A DNA stretch of 64,000 nucleotides from Yoonia ponticola (GTDB taxonomy: Bacteria; Pseudomonadota; Alphaproteobacteria; Rhodobacterales; Rhodobacteraceae): assembly GCF_014199395.1 (NCBI RefSeq), contig NZ_JACIJM010000001.1:1-64000 (forward strand), given 5' to 3'. The notes under the pieces were generated by a model that made no database searches, was not told the origin of the DNA, and saw only the letters and a program-made list of their open reading frames with translations. Every line of letters starts with the position of its first letter. The first letter of the stretch is position 1. A program made the position numbers and the translations under genes. Shown here piece after piece: positions 33,251 through 42,151 of the stretch.

Positions 33251-33979
33251 GTGCGTCATCTTCTCGTTTCCCTCGCTCTTGTTGTCCTCTGGGCGTCACC
33301 CTCAAACGCACAAGACTTTGCAATAACCCTTGGCGACGACTCCTCGCTGGCGTCGCGCTCTGTCCAGCTTTTGGTCCTTGTCACGGTGTTGAGCCTCGTG
33401 CCGGGCATTGCAATTATGGTGACGTGCTTTCCATTTTTTGTAACGGTTTTCGCGATTTTGCGGCAGGCCATCGGGCTGCAGCAGTCGCCGCCGAACATGA
33501 TGATGGTGAGTCTTGCGCTCTTCATGACCTATTTTGTCATGGAGCCGGTCTTTCTTGCGTCATGGGAAAACGGGATTGGTCCTGTTGTCGATGGCGTGAT
33601 GGACATCGAGACTGGATTTTATCGGGCCATGGAGCCTTTGAAGGTATTTATGGCTGGACGCATTGATCCAGATACTTTCGAGCGGTTGGTTGAATTGCGG
33701 CCAGACGTCGATCTGGCGCTGCCTATCGAGCAATCCAACCTGTCCGTCGTTATCCCATCATTTATGCTGAGCGAATTGGCGCGTGCCTTTCAGGTTGGCT
33801 TTATCGTGTTTTTACCTTTTCTTATCATTGACTTAATCGTTGCTGCGATCCTGATGTCGATGGGCATGATGATGGTGCCGCCCGCCATTGTTTCACTGCC
33901 GTTTAAGTTGTCATTTTTTGTTGTCGCCGATGGCTGGAGCTTGCTCTCAACAGGGTTGGTCCAGAGTTATGGCGGGTAA
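33251..33979 (+). CDS. fliP: Flagellar export gate protein FliP
   Basis: 242 aa from a GTG start. A cleavable signal peptide (about residues 1-20, SNA-Q) is followed by four membrane segments. Conserved stretches are GIAIMVTCFPFFVTVFAILRQ, LQQSPPNMMMVSLALFMTYFVM and FQVGFIVFLPFLIIDL. With FliQ and FliR it forms the export pore. Last flagellar gene of the plus-strand run; fliQ and fliO do not follow. Confidence 0.93.
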   Translation: MRHLLVSLALVVLWASPSNAQDFAITLGDDSSLASRSVQLLVLVTVLSLVPGIAIMVTCFPFFVTVFAILRQAIGLQQSPPNMMMVSLALFMTYFVMEPVFLASWENGIGPVVDGVMDIETGFYRAMEPLKVFMAGRIDPDTFERLVELRPDVDLALPIEQSNLSVVIPSFMLSELARAFQVGFIVFLPFLIIDLIVAAILMSMGMMMVPPAIVSLPFKLSFFVVADGWSLLSTGLVQSYGG

Positions 33980-34196
33980 GTGGGCATTGCTCTTGTGCTG
34001 CAACGCACTTCACGGCACGCACAATTGTATCCGCGGAAAACCCAAAATGCTTCCCAAAGCGGTTAATCCAGTGTATGGCCCGCCCATCTTGGAAGCCCGG
34101 CGCCCGCAGTCCAGCGCCGACAAAAAGAAGATACCGGATTGAGGGGGAATACGCCCCCTACGCAAAAGGCCCCAAAGGGCCAAAAGGAAAACATAT
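33980..34196. other. pnp upstream region with two hairpins
   Basis: 217 nt between fliP and pnp. Near the end lie a stem AGGGGG-AATAC-GCCCCCT-type hairpin (about 34141-34160) and a second, GGCCCCAAAGGGCC, before the AAAAGGA ribosome binding site. Leader stem-loops are used for autoregulation of pnp in enterobacteria, so they may matter here. rpsO, the usual upstream neighbour of pnp, is not present. Confidence 0.4.
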
Positions 34197-36332
34197 ATGT
34201 TTAACGAAGTAAAAAAGTCGATGCAGTGGGGCGAAGAAACGCTCACTCTCGAAACTGGTAAGGTTGCGCGTCAGGCTGACGGCTCTGTGATCGCAACGCT
34301 TGGCGAAACATCTGTGATGGCGAACGTCACATTTGCACGCAAGCAAAAGCCAGGTCAGGATTTCTTTCCACTGACCGTACACTATCAAGAAAAATATTAC
34401 GCTGCCGGTAAAGTTCCTGGTGGCTTCTTCAAGCGTGAAGCGCGTCCAACTGAAAAAGAGACGCTGACATCCCGCCTTATCGACCGTCCTATTCGCCCGT
34501 TGTTCGTCCCTGGCTTCAAAAACGAAGTTCTGGTGATGTGTACTGTGTTGTCCCACGATCTGGTGAACGACCCAGACATGGTTGCTATGATTGCCGCATC
34601 CGCTGCGCTGACCATCTCTGGCGCGCCGTTCCGTGGCCCGATTGCTGCTTGTCGCGTCGGCTATGAAGGTGGCGAATACATCCTGAACCCTGAAATTGAC
34701 GATATGCACAACCTGCGCATGAACCCAGAGCAGCGTTTGGATCTTGTTGTTGCCGGCACAAAAGACGCCGTGATGATGGTTGAATCCGAAGCATACGAAT
34801 TGACCGAAGAAGAAATGCTTGGCGCGGTAACATTCGCTCACAACGCTATTCAGCCTGTCATCGACTTGATCATTGATCTGGCCGAAGATTGCGCGAAAGA
34901 GCCGTTCGATTTCCAGCCAGAAGATTATTCGGACCTGTTCAATGCTGTCAAAGCCGCTGGCGAAGACAAAATGCGTGCCGCTTATGCGATCACCGACAAG
35001 CAAGAGCGTACTGGTGCGGTTTCTGCCGCGAAAGATGAAATCGTCGCGTCTCTGACCGAAGAACAGCAAGAAGACGGCAACTTGGGCGCTGCCCTGAAAA
35101 AGCTGGAATCTGCTGTTCTGCGTGGCGACGTTGTGAAAAACGGCAAGCGTATTGATGGTCGTGCACTCGACACGATCCGTCCAATCGTTTCCGAAACTGG
35201 CATTTTGCCACGGACACACGGTTCTGCCTTGTTCACACGTGGTGAGACTCAGGGTCTTGTTGTGACAACGTTGGGTACCGGCGACGACGAGCAGATGATC
35301 GACTCGTTGACTGGCATGTATAAATCAAACTTCATGCTGCACTATAACTTCCCACCATATTCTGTTGGTGAAGTTGGTCGCGTGAGCGGTCCTGGTCGTC
35401 GTGAAATCGGCCACGGTAAGCTAGCTTGGCGTGCGTTGCAGGCGGTTCTGCCGTCGGCGACAGACTTCCCATACACTATCCGTTTGGTGTCAGAGATCAC
35501 TGAATCTAACGGTTCTTCTTCGATGGCGTCCGTTTGTGGTGGTTCCTTGTCCATGATGGATGCGGGCGTTCCGTTGAAATCACCAGTTGCTGGTGTGGCG
35601 ATGGGCCTCGTGATGGAAGACGATGGCGACTACGCGATCCTGTCCGACATCTTGGGCGACGAAGATCACCTCGGCGACATGGACTTCAAGGTTGCGGGTA
35701 CTGAAAACGGTATCACATCTTTGCAGATGGACATCAAAATCGCGGGCATCACGCCAGAGATCATGTCCAAAGCATTGGATCAGGCGAAAGCTGGCCGTTT
35801 GCATATCCTCGGCGAGATGGGCAAAGCCCTGACAGGCGCGAAAGATCTGGGCGTACACGCACCGAAGATCGAAACGATGCAGATCCCAACCGACAAGATC
35901 CGTGAAGTTATCGGGTCTGGTGGTAAAGTGATCCGTGAAATCGTTGAGACATCCGGCGCGAAAGTAGACATCAACGACGACGGCGTCATCAAGCTAGCGT
36001 CTAACGATGCAGAGGCCATCAAAAAGGCCTACGACATGATCTACTCCATCGTGGCTGAGCCAGAGGAAGGCGTTGTCTACAAAGGTAAAGTTGTGAAACT
36101 CGTCGATTTCGGCGCGTTTGTGAACTTCTTTGGCAAACGTGACGGCCTCGTGCACGTCTCCCAGATCGAAAACCGCCGCTTGAACCACCCGTCTGACGTT
36201 CTGAAAGAAGGTCAAGAAGTTTGGGTGAAATTGCTTGGCTTTGATGATCGCGGTAAAGTGCGCTTGGCCATGAAAATGGTGGATCAGGAAACTGGTAAAG
36301 AGATCACTAAAGAAGAAGCTGCCGAAGAGTAA
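34197..36332 (+). CDS. pnp: Polyribonucleotide nucleotidyltransferase (PNPase)
   Basis: A 711-aa phosphorolytic 3'-5' exoribonuclease acting in mRNA decay. Two RNase PH-like domains (about 1-220 and 310-540) are joined by a helical domain, then come a KH domain ([15 protein letters not shown], near 565) and an S1 domain ([16 protein letters not shown], near 630). All domains are intact and the length is standard. Ribosome binding site AAAAGGA; strong terminator downstream. Confidence 0.97.
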   Translation: MFNEVKKSMQWGEETLTLETGKVARQADGSVIATLGETSVMANVTFARKQKPGQDFFPLTVHYQEKYYAAGKVPGGFFKREARPTEKETLTSRLIDRPIRPLFVPGFKNEVLVMCTVLSHDLVNDPDMVAMIAASAALTISGAPFRGPIAACRVGYEGGEYILNPEIDDMHNLRMNPEQRLDLVVAGTKDAVMMVESEAYELTEEEMLGAVTFAHNAIQPVIDLIIDLAEDCAKEPFDFQPEDYSDLFNAVKAAGEDKMRAAYAITDKQERTGAVSAAKDEIVASLTEEQQEDGNLGAALKKLESAVLRGDVVKNGKRIDGRALDTIRPIVSETGILPRTHGSALFTRGETQGLVVTTLGTGDDEQMIDSLTGMYKSNFMLHYNFPPYSVGEVGRVSGPGRREIGHGKLAWRALQAVLPSATDFPYTIRLVSEITESNGSSSMASVCGGSLSMMDAGVPLKSPVAGVAMGLVMEDDGDYAILSDILGDEDHLGDMDFKVAGTENGITSLQMDIKIAGITPEIMSKALDQAKAGRLHILGEMGKALTGAKDLGVHAPKIETMQIPTDKIREVIGSGGKVIREIVETSGAKVDINDDGVIKLASNDAEAIKKAYDMIYSIVAEPEEGVVYKGKVVKLVDFGAFVNFFGKRDGLVHVSQIENRRLNHPSDVLKEGQEVWVKLLGFDDRGKVRLAMKMVDQETGKEITKEEAAEE

Positions 36333-36352
36333 ATTAGGCACTTTTTGAATGG

Positions 36353-36388
36353 AAAAGCCCCAGTGGAAACGCTGGGGCTTTTCTTTTT
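36353..36388 (+). terminator. Rho-independent terminator after pnp
   Basis: AAAAGCCCCAG pairs with CTGGGGCTTTT around TGGAAACG and is followed by CTTTTT. It begins about 20 nt after the pnp stop. Confidence 0.85.
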
Positions 36389-36434
36389 GTTTACTTGTCT
36401 TGTTTATGTAAATGAAAACAACGAGGAACTTTTG

Positions 36435-37085
36435 ATGAAGTCTACAGTCGCAATCGCATTCATTTTCAGTGTTTTAGGGTCGGTCGGTCACGCTCAGCAG
36501 GTCGGTGATGTCACCGCTTGGAGCGGGATTTCTTCTTTTGGGCTCTCGTTCGAGGGCGGCTATCAATTCGCCCCTGAATTCCGCGCGCGAGGTGGCTGGA
36601 TGGGTGGCGTGAACGTTGACGAAACGCGTACAGAGGACGGAAATACGTTTGATGTAGATGCCGAGATTGGCGCGTTGACCATGATGGTCGACTATTCTCC
36701 GATTGATGCTGGCTGGCGCATGTCTGGCGGCGTGTTGTTCAGCCGAACGTCAATCGATTCTACCGTGCGTGGGGCCGCCGGCGATCCTATTGAATATAAC
36801 GGGCAAAGCTTCAGTAGTGGCGTCGCCGAAAGCCTGATCGAGTTTAAGCGGTCTGTTTCTCCGGTCGTTACTGCGGGCTATGATTATCCGATCTCTGACA
36901 ATTGGGTTTTGAGCGGTGAGATCGGTGCAGTGTTCATTGGCGGTGTTGATGTTGAAGTCACAGGTGACAGTGCAGAATTACAAGACGCCATCGATAACGA
37001 CGAGGACGTGAAATCTATGCGTGAAGATTTGGCAGATGTATCGATTTATCCGTATATCAACATCGCGATGGGTTACCGCTTCTGA
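36435..37085 (+). CDS. Outer-membrane beta-barrel protein
   Basis: 216 aa. A signal peptide (about 1-20, GHA-Q) is followed by alternating hydrophobic/polar strands (LSFEGGYQF, GGVLFSRTSI, PVVTAGYDYPI, WVLSGEIGAVFIGG) and a C-terminal YRF. A terminal phenylalanine is the typical insertion signal of outer-membrane barrels. About eight strands, size of an OmpA/OmpW-like barrel. Start set at the ATG at 36435 with GAGGAAC upstream; the longer frame to 36345 covers the pnp terminator. Function unknown. Confidence 0.7.
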   Translation: MKSTVAIAFIFSVLGSVGHAQQVGDVTAWSGISSFGLSFEGGYQFAPEFRARGGWMGGVNVDETRTEDGNTFDVDAEIGALTMMVDYSPIDAGWRMSGGVLFSRTSIDSTVRGAAGDPIEYNGQSFSSGVAESLIEFKRSVSPVVTAGYDYPISDNWVLSGEIGAVFIGGVDVEVTGDSAELQDAIDNDEDVKSMREDLADVSIYPYINIAMGYRF

Positions 37086-37248
37086 TCGCACATCGCGATT
37101 TTTCCCCTAATTTGGCGCGAGCAAGCCGACTAATGTTGTTGTCGGTTTGCATCACCGCACTGGGTTCACTCATATTTGATCTGAATTTCCTCTGCGATGG
37201 CGTTAAGTACTAGAAAACCAGCGCCAGATTCTTTGGGGGAACAACCGA

Positions 37249-37845
37249 ATGCTGACACGACGTCATTTTATTGCCACGGGTGCTGCCATCACCGCGTTTG
37301 GCGCACATCCTGCTTTCGCTCAGGAAGCAGCTACACCTGCTATAGAGGAACCAATTGTACCGGCTGACCCGCTTGCGCCAACCTTGGTGACTTTGGCGGG
37401 CATCGTTCCGGCGAACGAGATCCACATGGATCCGAACACTTTCCGTCTTTATCTCACGCTCGGCGGGGATCAGGCGATGCGTTACGCTGTCGGCGTAGGC
37501 CGTCCGGGGCTTTACGAACCCGGAACTTTCTTTGTTGGTGCAAAGAAGGAATGGCCAAGTTGGACACCTACGCCTGACATGATCGAACGCGATCCAGAAG
37601 CCTATGAACAGTTCAAAGACGGTATGGAGGGGGGCATAAATAATCCTCTCGGTGCACGTGCAATTTACCTGTTTGAGCCAGGTCGCGGTGACACTTATCT
37701 TCGTATTCATGGGACGAATTCACCGCGCACAATCGGGACTGCCGTCTCAAATGGGTGTGCACGTTTGACGAATGAGTTTGTCGTAGACCTTTACGACCGG
37801 ACGCCTATGCGTGCGCAGGTATATCTGTATCCACGCGACGTCTAG
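37249..37845 (+). CDS. L,D-transpeptidase (YkuD family), first of two
   Basis: 198 aa. A Tat-like signal (LTRRHFIATG) and a linker precede the YkuD domain, with HGTNSPRTIG and the catalytic motif SNGCARL (Cys170). The enzyme would make 3-3 cross-links in peptidoglycan or attach proteins to it from the periplasm. A paralogue follows 135 nt downstream in the same orientation. A hairpin terminator separates them. Confidence 0.9.
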   Translation: MLTRRHFIATGAAITAFGAHPAFAQEAATPAIEEPIVPADPLAPTLVTLAGIVPANEIHMDPNTFRLYLTLGGDQAMRYAVGVGRPGLYEPGTFFVGAKKEWPSWTPTPDMIERDPEAYEQFKDGMEGGINNPLGARAIYLFEPGRGDTYLRIHGTNSPRTIGTAVSNGCARLTNEFVVDLYDRTPMRAQVYLYPRDV

Positions 37846-37874
37846 CGCGGCGAACTGATGCAGGAACCCTACAG

Positions 37875-37902
37875 TGCCGCCCCTATTCGGGGCGGCATTT
37901 TT
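37875..37902 (+). terminator. Terminator after the first L,D-transpeptidase
   Basis: TGCCGCCCC pairs with GGGGCGGCA around TATTC, followed by TTTTTCATTTT. Confidence 0.75.
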
Positions 37903-37980
37903 CATTTTCGATGATTTGGTAACCAGATTGTAATAAATTACAGGCAATAAGTATAAAAACTGACCTGAGCAGGATCTGAA

Positions 37981-38538
37981 ATGCTGACACGCCGTCAATT
38001 TGCTACAACAGCAGTGGCTTCGCTACTTGCGTCGCCCGCCATCGCAACGCCCACAGTTGTTCAACTTCCCCTCAAGTTTATGCCGCAGGAAGTAGACGTG
38101 AATCCGGATTTACCTGCAGGCCAAATTCATGTCGTGAAGAAAGATTTTTTCTTATATTGGACGCTTGGTAACGGCCGTGCGCGTCGCTATGGGATCGCGC
38201 TGGGCAATCAGGGGCGCAACTACACGGGCGTTCTAACAATCCGTCGCAAGGCCGAATGGCCGAGCTGGACGCCGACGCAGAACATGATCAACCTCGAACC
38301 AGAGCTTTACGCGCCGTACCGTCGCGGCCTGCCCGGCGGTCACCCGCAAAACCCGATGGGTGCACGTGCTCTGTATCTCTATGATGGTGGCCGTGACACA
38401 TATTACCGCATTCATGGTACGCCACAGCCGTGGACGATTGGTCAAAATTTCTCGTCTGGCTGCGTGCGTTTGATCAACCCGCATGTGGAAGAACTGTATG
38501 CCCAAGTGCCTGTTAATACGCACGTGTATATTTTTTGA
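37981..38538 (+). CDS. L,D-transpeptidase (YkuD family), second of two
   Basis: A 185-aa paralogue of the preceding gene. Tat-like LTRRQFATTA signal, YkuD domain with HGTPQPWTIG and catalytic SSGCVRL (Cys161). It shares the EWPSWTPT block and the overall layout but differs clearly in the N-terminal linker, so the duplication is old. It has its own terminator, so it is probably expressed separately. Confidence 0.9.
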   Translation: MLTRRQFATTAVASLLASPAIATPTVVQLPLKFMPQEVDVNPDLPAGQIHVVKKDFFLYWTLGNGRARRYGIALGNQGRNYTGVLTIRRKAEWPSWTPTQNMINLEPELYAPYRRGLPGGHPQNPMGARALYLYDGGRDTYYRIHGTPQPWTIGQNFSSGCVRLINPHVEELYAQVPVNTHVYIF

Positions 38539-38561
38539 CGCACAATCACTGATTTGAACGA

Positions 38562-38598
38562 AAAAGCCCCGCATCAAAATGCGGGGCTTTTGTTTTCC
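38562..38598. terminator. Bidirectional terminator between the L,D-transpeptidase and peroxiredoxin genes
   Basis: AAAAGCCCCGCAT pairs with ATGCGGGGCTTTT around CAAA. A-rich on one side and T-rich on the other, it lies between convergent genes. Confidence 0.85.
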
Positions 38599-38612
38599 AA
38601 GTATAGCCGGTG

Positions 38613-39263
38613 TTACTTAAGTTTGGTTTTGCGCAAGTACGGTAACACCGTTTCAAAGTCACCGAACTTCGCTTTGGCATCTTCGTCGCTCAGCGTCGCG
38701 GGGATGATAACATCATCGCCAACGTTCCAGTTCGCAGGCGTCGCGACGCCACGACCTGTTGAGGTTTGCAGGCCGTCAAGGGCACGCAGAACTTCGGCAA
38801 AATTGCGGCCGACAGTCATTGGGTAGGTCATCGACAGTTTCAACTGCTTGTCCGGCCCGATAATAAAGACCGCGCGTACCGTTGCGCTATCGGCTGGTGT
38901 CCGACCGTCGGGCAGGTAGGCTTCGGCGGGTAGCATGTCGAATGCTTTGGATACTTCCAGCCCTGTGTCCGCGATAATCGGAAAGCCAGCAGGCGCACCA
39001 GCGACGGTCTCGATGTCGGATTTCCACTTCTTGTGATCCTCAACGCCGTCAACAGATACGCCGATAACCTTGGTGCCGCGCTTTGCCCATTCGTCGGATA
39101 GCTGTGCGACCGCACCAAACTCTGTGGTGCAGACCGGAGTGAAGTCTTTGGGATGCGAGAACAAAATTGCCCAGCTGTCGCCGATCCAATCGTGCAGTGC
39201 AAAACTACCTTGGTCGGTTTCAACGGTCAGGTTCGGGATCGTGTCATTAATACGTAAGCTCAT
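38613..39263 (-). CDS. 1-Cys peroxiredoxin (Prx6/AhpC-TSA family)
   Basis: A 216-aa cytoplasmic peroxidase that reduces H2O2 and organic peroxides. The peroxidatic Cys45 lies in DFTPVCTTE. The C-terminal arm (YPMTVGRNFAEVLR and beyond) is typical of the Prx6 subgroup. The ATG at 39263 has GAGGATAATGCT upstream and is preferred to the in-frame ATG at 39293. Confidence 0.92.
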   Translation of the reverse strand: MSLRINDTIPNLTVETDQGSFALHDWIGDSWAILFSHPKDFTPVCTTEFGAVAQLSDEWAKRGTKVIGVSVDGVEDHKKWKSDIETVAGAPAGFPIIADTGLEVSKAFDMLPAEAYLPDGRTPADSATVRAVFIIGPDKQLKLSMTYPMTVGRNFAEVLRALDGLQTSTGRGVATPANWNVGDDVIIPATLSDEDAKAKFGDFETVLPYLRKTKLK

Positions 39264-39341
39264 AGCATTATCCTCTTGTTGTCCTTTGATCATATATAGG
39301 TGTGTCGAAAATTTAGAACACCCCCGCGTAACGCTGATGTC

Positions 39342-39989
39342 TTAGAACGGGGCCTTGGCCGTGATCCGTGTGCCTTGCCCGCCGTCGGGGTGCCGAAACT
39401 GGAACGTTTCAGAATGCAGCATCATGCGGGGATAGTCGCGGGCGGCGCCTGTCGCATAGAACGGATCGCCTAAAATCGGATGCCCCATCGCCAGCATATG
39501 AACACGCAATTGGTGTGATCTGCCAGTTTTCGGCATCAAGCGGACACGCGTTTCCGTGTCGTTGCCCCGCAGGACACGAAAATCGGTGATCGCCTGCCTT
39601 CCCGTCTCGTGACACACCATCTGTCTCGGGCGATTGGGCCAGTCCACGATCAGCGGCAAATCAATAGTCCCGGTTTTCTCCGCAATCAGTCCAGCAACCC
39701 GCGCGACATAGGTCTTTTTCGTCTGCCGTTTTTCAAATTGCAGGCCAAGATGACGCTGGGCATGCGGGGTTAGCGCAAAGATCATGACGCCGGATGTGTC
39801 GCGGTCTAGGCGATGCACCAACAATGCCTGCGGATAAACCGCCTGCACACGCGCAATCAGACAGTCGGCAAGGTGTTCACCTTTACCCGGAACAGACAAA
39901 AGCCCGCAGGGTTTGTCAACGAGCACAACTTCGTGGTCATCGTGCAAGATGACCAACGGGTCTTGGGGCGGGTTGTAAGTGTCACTCAT
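39342..39989 (-). CDS. RluA-family RNA pseudouridine synthase
   Basis: 215 aa. HRLDRDTSGVM contains the catalytic aspartate, and RSHQLRVHMLAMGHPILGD is the RluA C-terminal signature. It lacks an N-terminal S4 domain, so it resembles the short RluA (tRNA U32/23S U746) or TruC forms; the target position is not certain. The start at 39989 overlaps the upstream yggS-like gene by 8 nt. Longer starts would lie deep in that gene. Confidence 0.88.
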   Translation of the reverse strand: MSDTYNPPQDPLVILHDDHEVVLVDKPCGLLSVPGKGEHLADCLIARVQAVYPQALLVHRLDRDTSGVMIFALTPHAQRHLGLQFEKRQTKKTYVARVAGLIAEKTGTIDLPLIVDWPNRPRQMVCHETGRQAITDFRVLRGNDTETRVRLMPKTGRSHQLRVHMLAMGHPILGDPFYATGAARDYPRMMLHSETFQFRHPDGGQGTRITAKAPF

Positions 39990-40635
39990 AAACGCGGTCG
40001 CCGAAAATAGCGGACCCAACGCGGACATGCGTGGCACCCAATGCGATGGCGCTTTCAAAGTCGCTGCTCATGCCCATAGATAGCCCTGTCAGACCGTTGC
40101 GATGTGCAATCTTCGCAAGCAACGCAAAGTTTAACGACGGCTCCTCGTCGGCAGGCGGGATGCACATTAACCCTTTGATAGGCAAATCAAGTGCAATCGC
40201 GTCTTTGATGAAATCGTCAGCGTCTTGCGGCAGCACACCAGCTTTCTGCGGCTCTGCACCGGTGTTCACTTGTATATAGAGGTCAGGACAGTGGCCTTCC
40301 TCTTGGGCAATGCGGGCGATAGTCGTGGCAAGCTTTGGCCGATCTAGCGTGTGGATCGATTGCGCCAGTGCCATGGCTTGCCGAACCTTGTTGGTTTGCA
40401 GCGGTCCAATCAGGTGAAGATCGACGTCACTATAGGTCTCGCGAAACTCTGGCCACTTACTTGCCGCTTCTTGGACCTTATTTTCGCCGAAAATTCGGTG
40501 TCCACTGGCAAGAATCGCTGCGACTCGGTCGTTTGGTTGTACTTTGGAAACCGCAATAAGTGTCACGTCACCTTTTGTACGGTTCGCTTTTATTTCGGCG
40601 CGATTGATGCGCTCTTGGATATCGGTCAGCGACAT
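39982..40635 (-). CDS. YggS/PLPBP-family pyridoxal phosphate homeostasis protein
   Basis: 217 aa. A TIM-barrel PLP-binding protein; the PLP lysine lies in TLIAVSKVQP (about residue 31), followed by FGENKVQEA, HLIGPLQTNK and the C-terminal GLSMGMSSDFESAIALGATHVRVG. Members keep PLP levels balanced and have no known catalytic activity. Translationally coupled to the RluA-type gene. Confidence 0.92.
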   Translation of the reverse strand: MSLTDIQERINRAEIKANRTKGDVTLIAVSKVQPNDRVAAILASGHRIFGENKVQEAASKWPEFRETYSDVDLHLIGPLQTNKVRQAMALAQSIHTLDRPKLATTIARIAQEEGHCPDLYIQVNTGAEPQKAGVLPQDADDFIKDAIALDLPIKGLMCIPPADEEPSLNFALLAKIAHRNGLTGLSMGMSSDFESAIALGATHVRVGSAIFGDRVYE

Positions 40636-40868
40636 TGCAGGGTCCTGTTATTGTTTTGATAATCGTCTTGAGCAACAAAATAGGGTGTTTCGCGGGCAAT
40701 GTCATCGCGCAAACCGCCAAATCTGGTGTGTGTCCTTGATGCACCATTTCTCATAGACTGGCGAACATGTGGTCCAATTTACTTGAGTGTGCAGCCACTT
40801 GGGCGCAATTACTCAGGCAATGCTAGACGATCTGGCATCTTGGGAATGCAAACACGAGGGAATTATCC

Positions 40869-42002
40869 ATGAAAAGCATCCTTCTTACCACTACTGCCCT
40901 GGTCGCCTTTGCTGGCGCCGCTGCAGCTGATGGCCACGCAGCAGTTTCACACGAACTGTCCGCGACACTGGGATACACATCCAACGACAACTACGGCAGC
41001 GCCGATGTTATCGATCCAACAGAAGACTTCGGCGAAGACGGTTTCTTCTGGGAAGGTAACCTGAAGACTACTGCAACTGCTGGTTTGGACAATGGTCTGA
41101 CAGCTGGTGCATACTTCGAAATCACTGTTGGTGAAGACGATGCTATCGACGGTTCTGTAACCGACGACAGCGAAATCGGCCTTGTATCTTCTGACTTCGT
41201 TGTATCCTTGGAAAGCGACAACGCTTCCTTGTTCTTCGGCGACACAGGCACAGCGGCTGACCGTCACTGGGCATCTGCTGGCGACATGGAATCCGACTTC
41301 TTCACATCTGGTAACGACTCCGCAGCACTGCGCGGCGACGTATCCTTTGGTGGCGTAGACGCATCCATCTCTTACCTTGCTGATGACACTAACAACGAAG
41401 CTGAGCAGTTGTCCTTCGGTGCAGCTGGTACATTCGGTATCGCTACGATCACAGCAGCGTACCAAGAAGAAACTTCTTACGTTGACGGCGACGGCGACTT
41501 CAACGGCGACGAAGTTGCTGGTATTTCCGGTGCTGTGACTTTTGCTAACGCAACAATCACACTCGCATATGCTGACAACATGACTGACGATACACAGTCT
41601 ACTGGTATCAAAGTTTCTTACCCGTTCGGTCCAGTTGTTGGTACAGTTTACTACGTTGAAGAAACTGGTGGCGTAAACGAAGACCCTAACTACGGTGTTA
41701 ACGTTGCTTACGCAGCTGGTGCAATCGACGTAGAAGTTGATTACCAAGACGACCAGGGTACAGAAAAGTACACTGTTGAAGGTTCTTACGACGTAGGTAA
41801 CGGTCTGACTGTTCTTGCTGGTGTTCTGAACGAAAACGAAGGCGACGATGTAGATTACTACGCTGGCGCAACATACGACTTGGGTGGCGGCGCAGTTGCT
41901 ACACTCGTTTATGCTGAAGACGTTGACGGCGACCAAGCGGACGAAATCGGCAACGACGAATTCGATCCAGGTTTCACTGTTCAAGTTGACTTCACATTCT
42001 AA
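40869..42002 (+). CDS. Major outer-membrane porin
   Basis: 377 aa. A signal peptide (1-20, AAA-DG) is followed by a very acidic beta-barrel with many Asp/Gly-rich turns and a C-terminal VDFTF, with terminal Phe. It fits the Rhodobacteraceae porin family. The gene uses a narrow codon set (GGT, GCT, GAC, GAA, TTC dominate), which suits a very highly expressed protein. Upstream CGAGGGA is the ribosome binding site. A terminator follows. Confidence 0.88.
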   Translation: MKSILLTTTALVAFAGAAAADGHAAVSHELSATLGYTSNDNYGSADVIDPTEDFGEDGFFWEGNLKTTATAGLDNGLTAGAYFEITVGEDDAIDGSVTDDSEIGLVSSDFVVSLESDNASLFFGDTGTAADRHWASAGDMESDFFTSGNDSAALRGDVSFGGVDASISYLADDTNNEAEQLSFGAAGTFGIATITAAYQEETSYVDGDGDFNGDEVAGISGAVTFANATITLAYADNMTDDTQSTGIKVSYPFGPVVGTVYYVEETGGVNEDPNYGVNVAYAAGAIDVEVDYQDDQGTEKYTVEGSYDVGNGLTVLAGVLNENEGDDVDYYAGATYDLGGGAVATLVYAEDVDGDQADEIGNDEFDPGFTVQVDFTF

Positions 42003-42025
42003 GTCGACCGACATGATCTAAGTTT

Positions 42026-42057
42026 GAGCCGTCCTTTTAGGGCGGCTCTTTCTTTTT
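42026..42057 (+). terminator. Terminator after the porin gene
   Basis: GAGCCG-TCC pairs with GGG-CGGCTC around TTTTA, followed by TTTCTTTTT. Confidence 0.8.
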
Positions 42058-42151
42058 GGGCGCACATCTTTTGCTGGACTAGTCTTTCGGTGCGCGGGCC
42101 TTTATGAAAACGCAAAGCTTGATCGCGCGTTTCCATTGAAAGACCAGACAT

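Noticed and set aside
33888-34142. 84-aa forward frame at the end of fliP and into the pnp leader
   Set aside because: Mostly overlaps fliP in another frame; no start signal or recognisable sequence.
34158-35219. 353-aa reverse frame antisense to pnp
   Set aside because: Shadow frame caused by pnp codon bias; PNPase domains are complete on the other strand.
40947-42014. 355-aa Cys/Val-rich reverse frame antisense to the porin
   Set aside because: Produced by the narrow codon set of a highly expressed porin; the composition is unlike a real protein.
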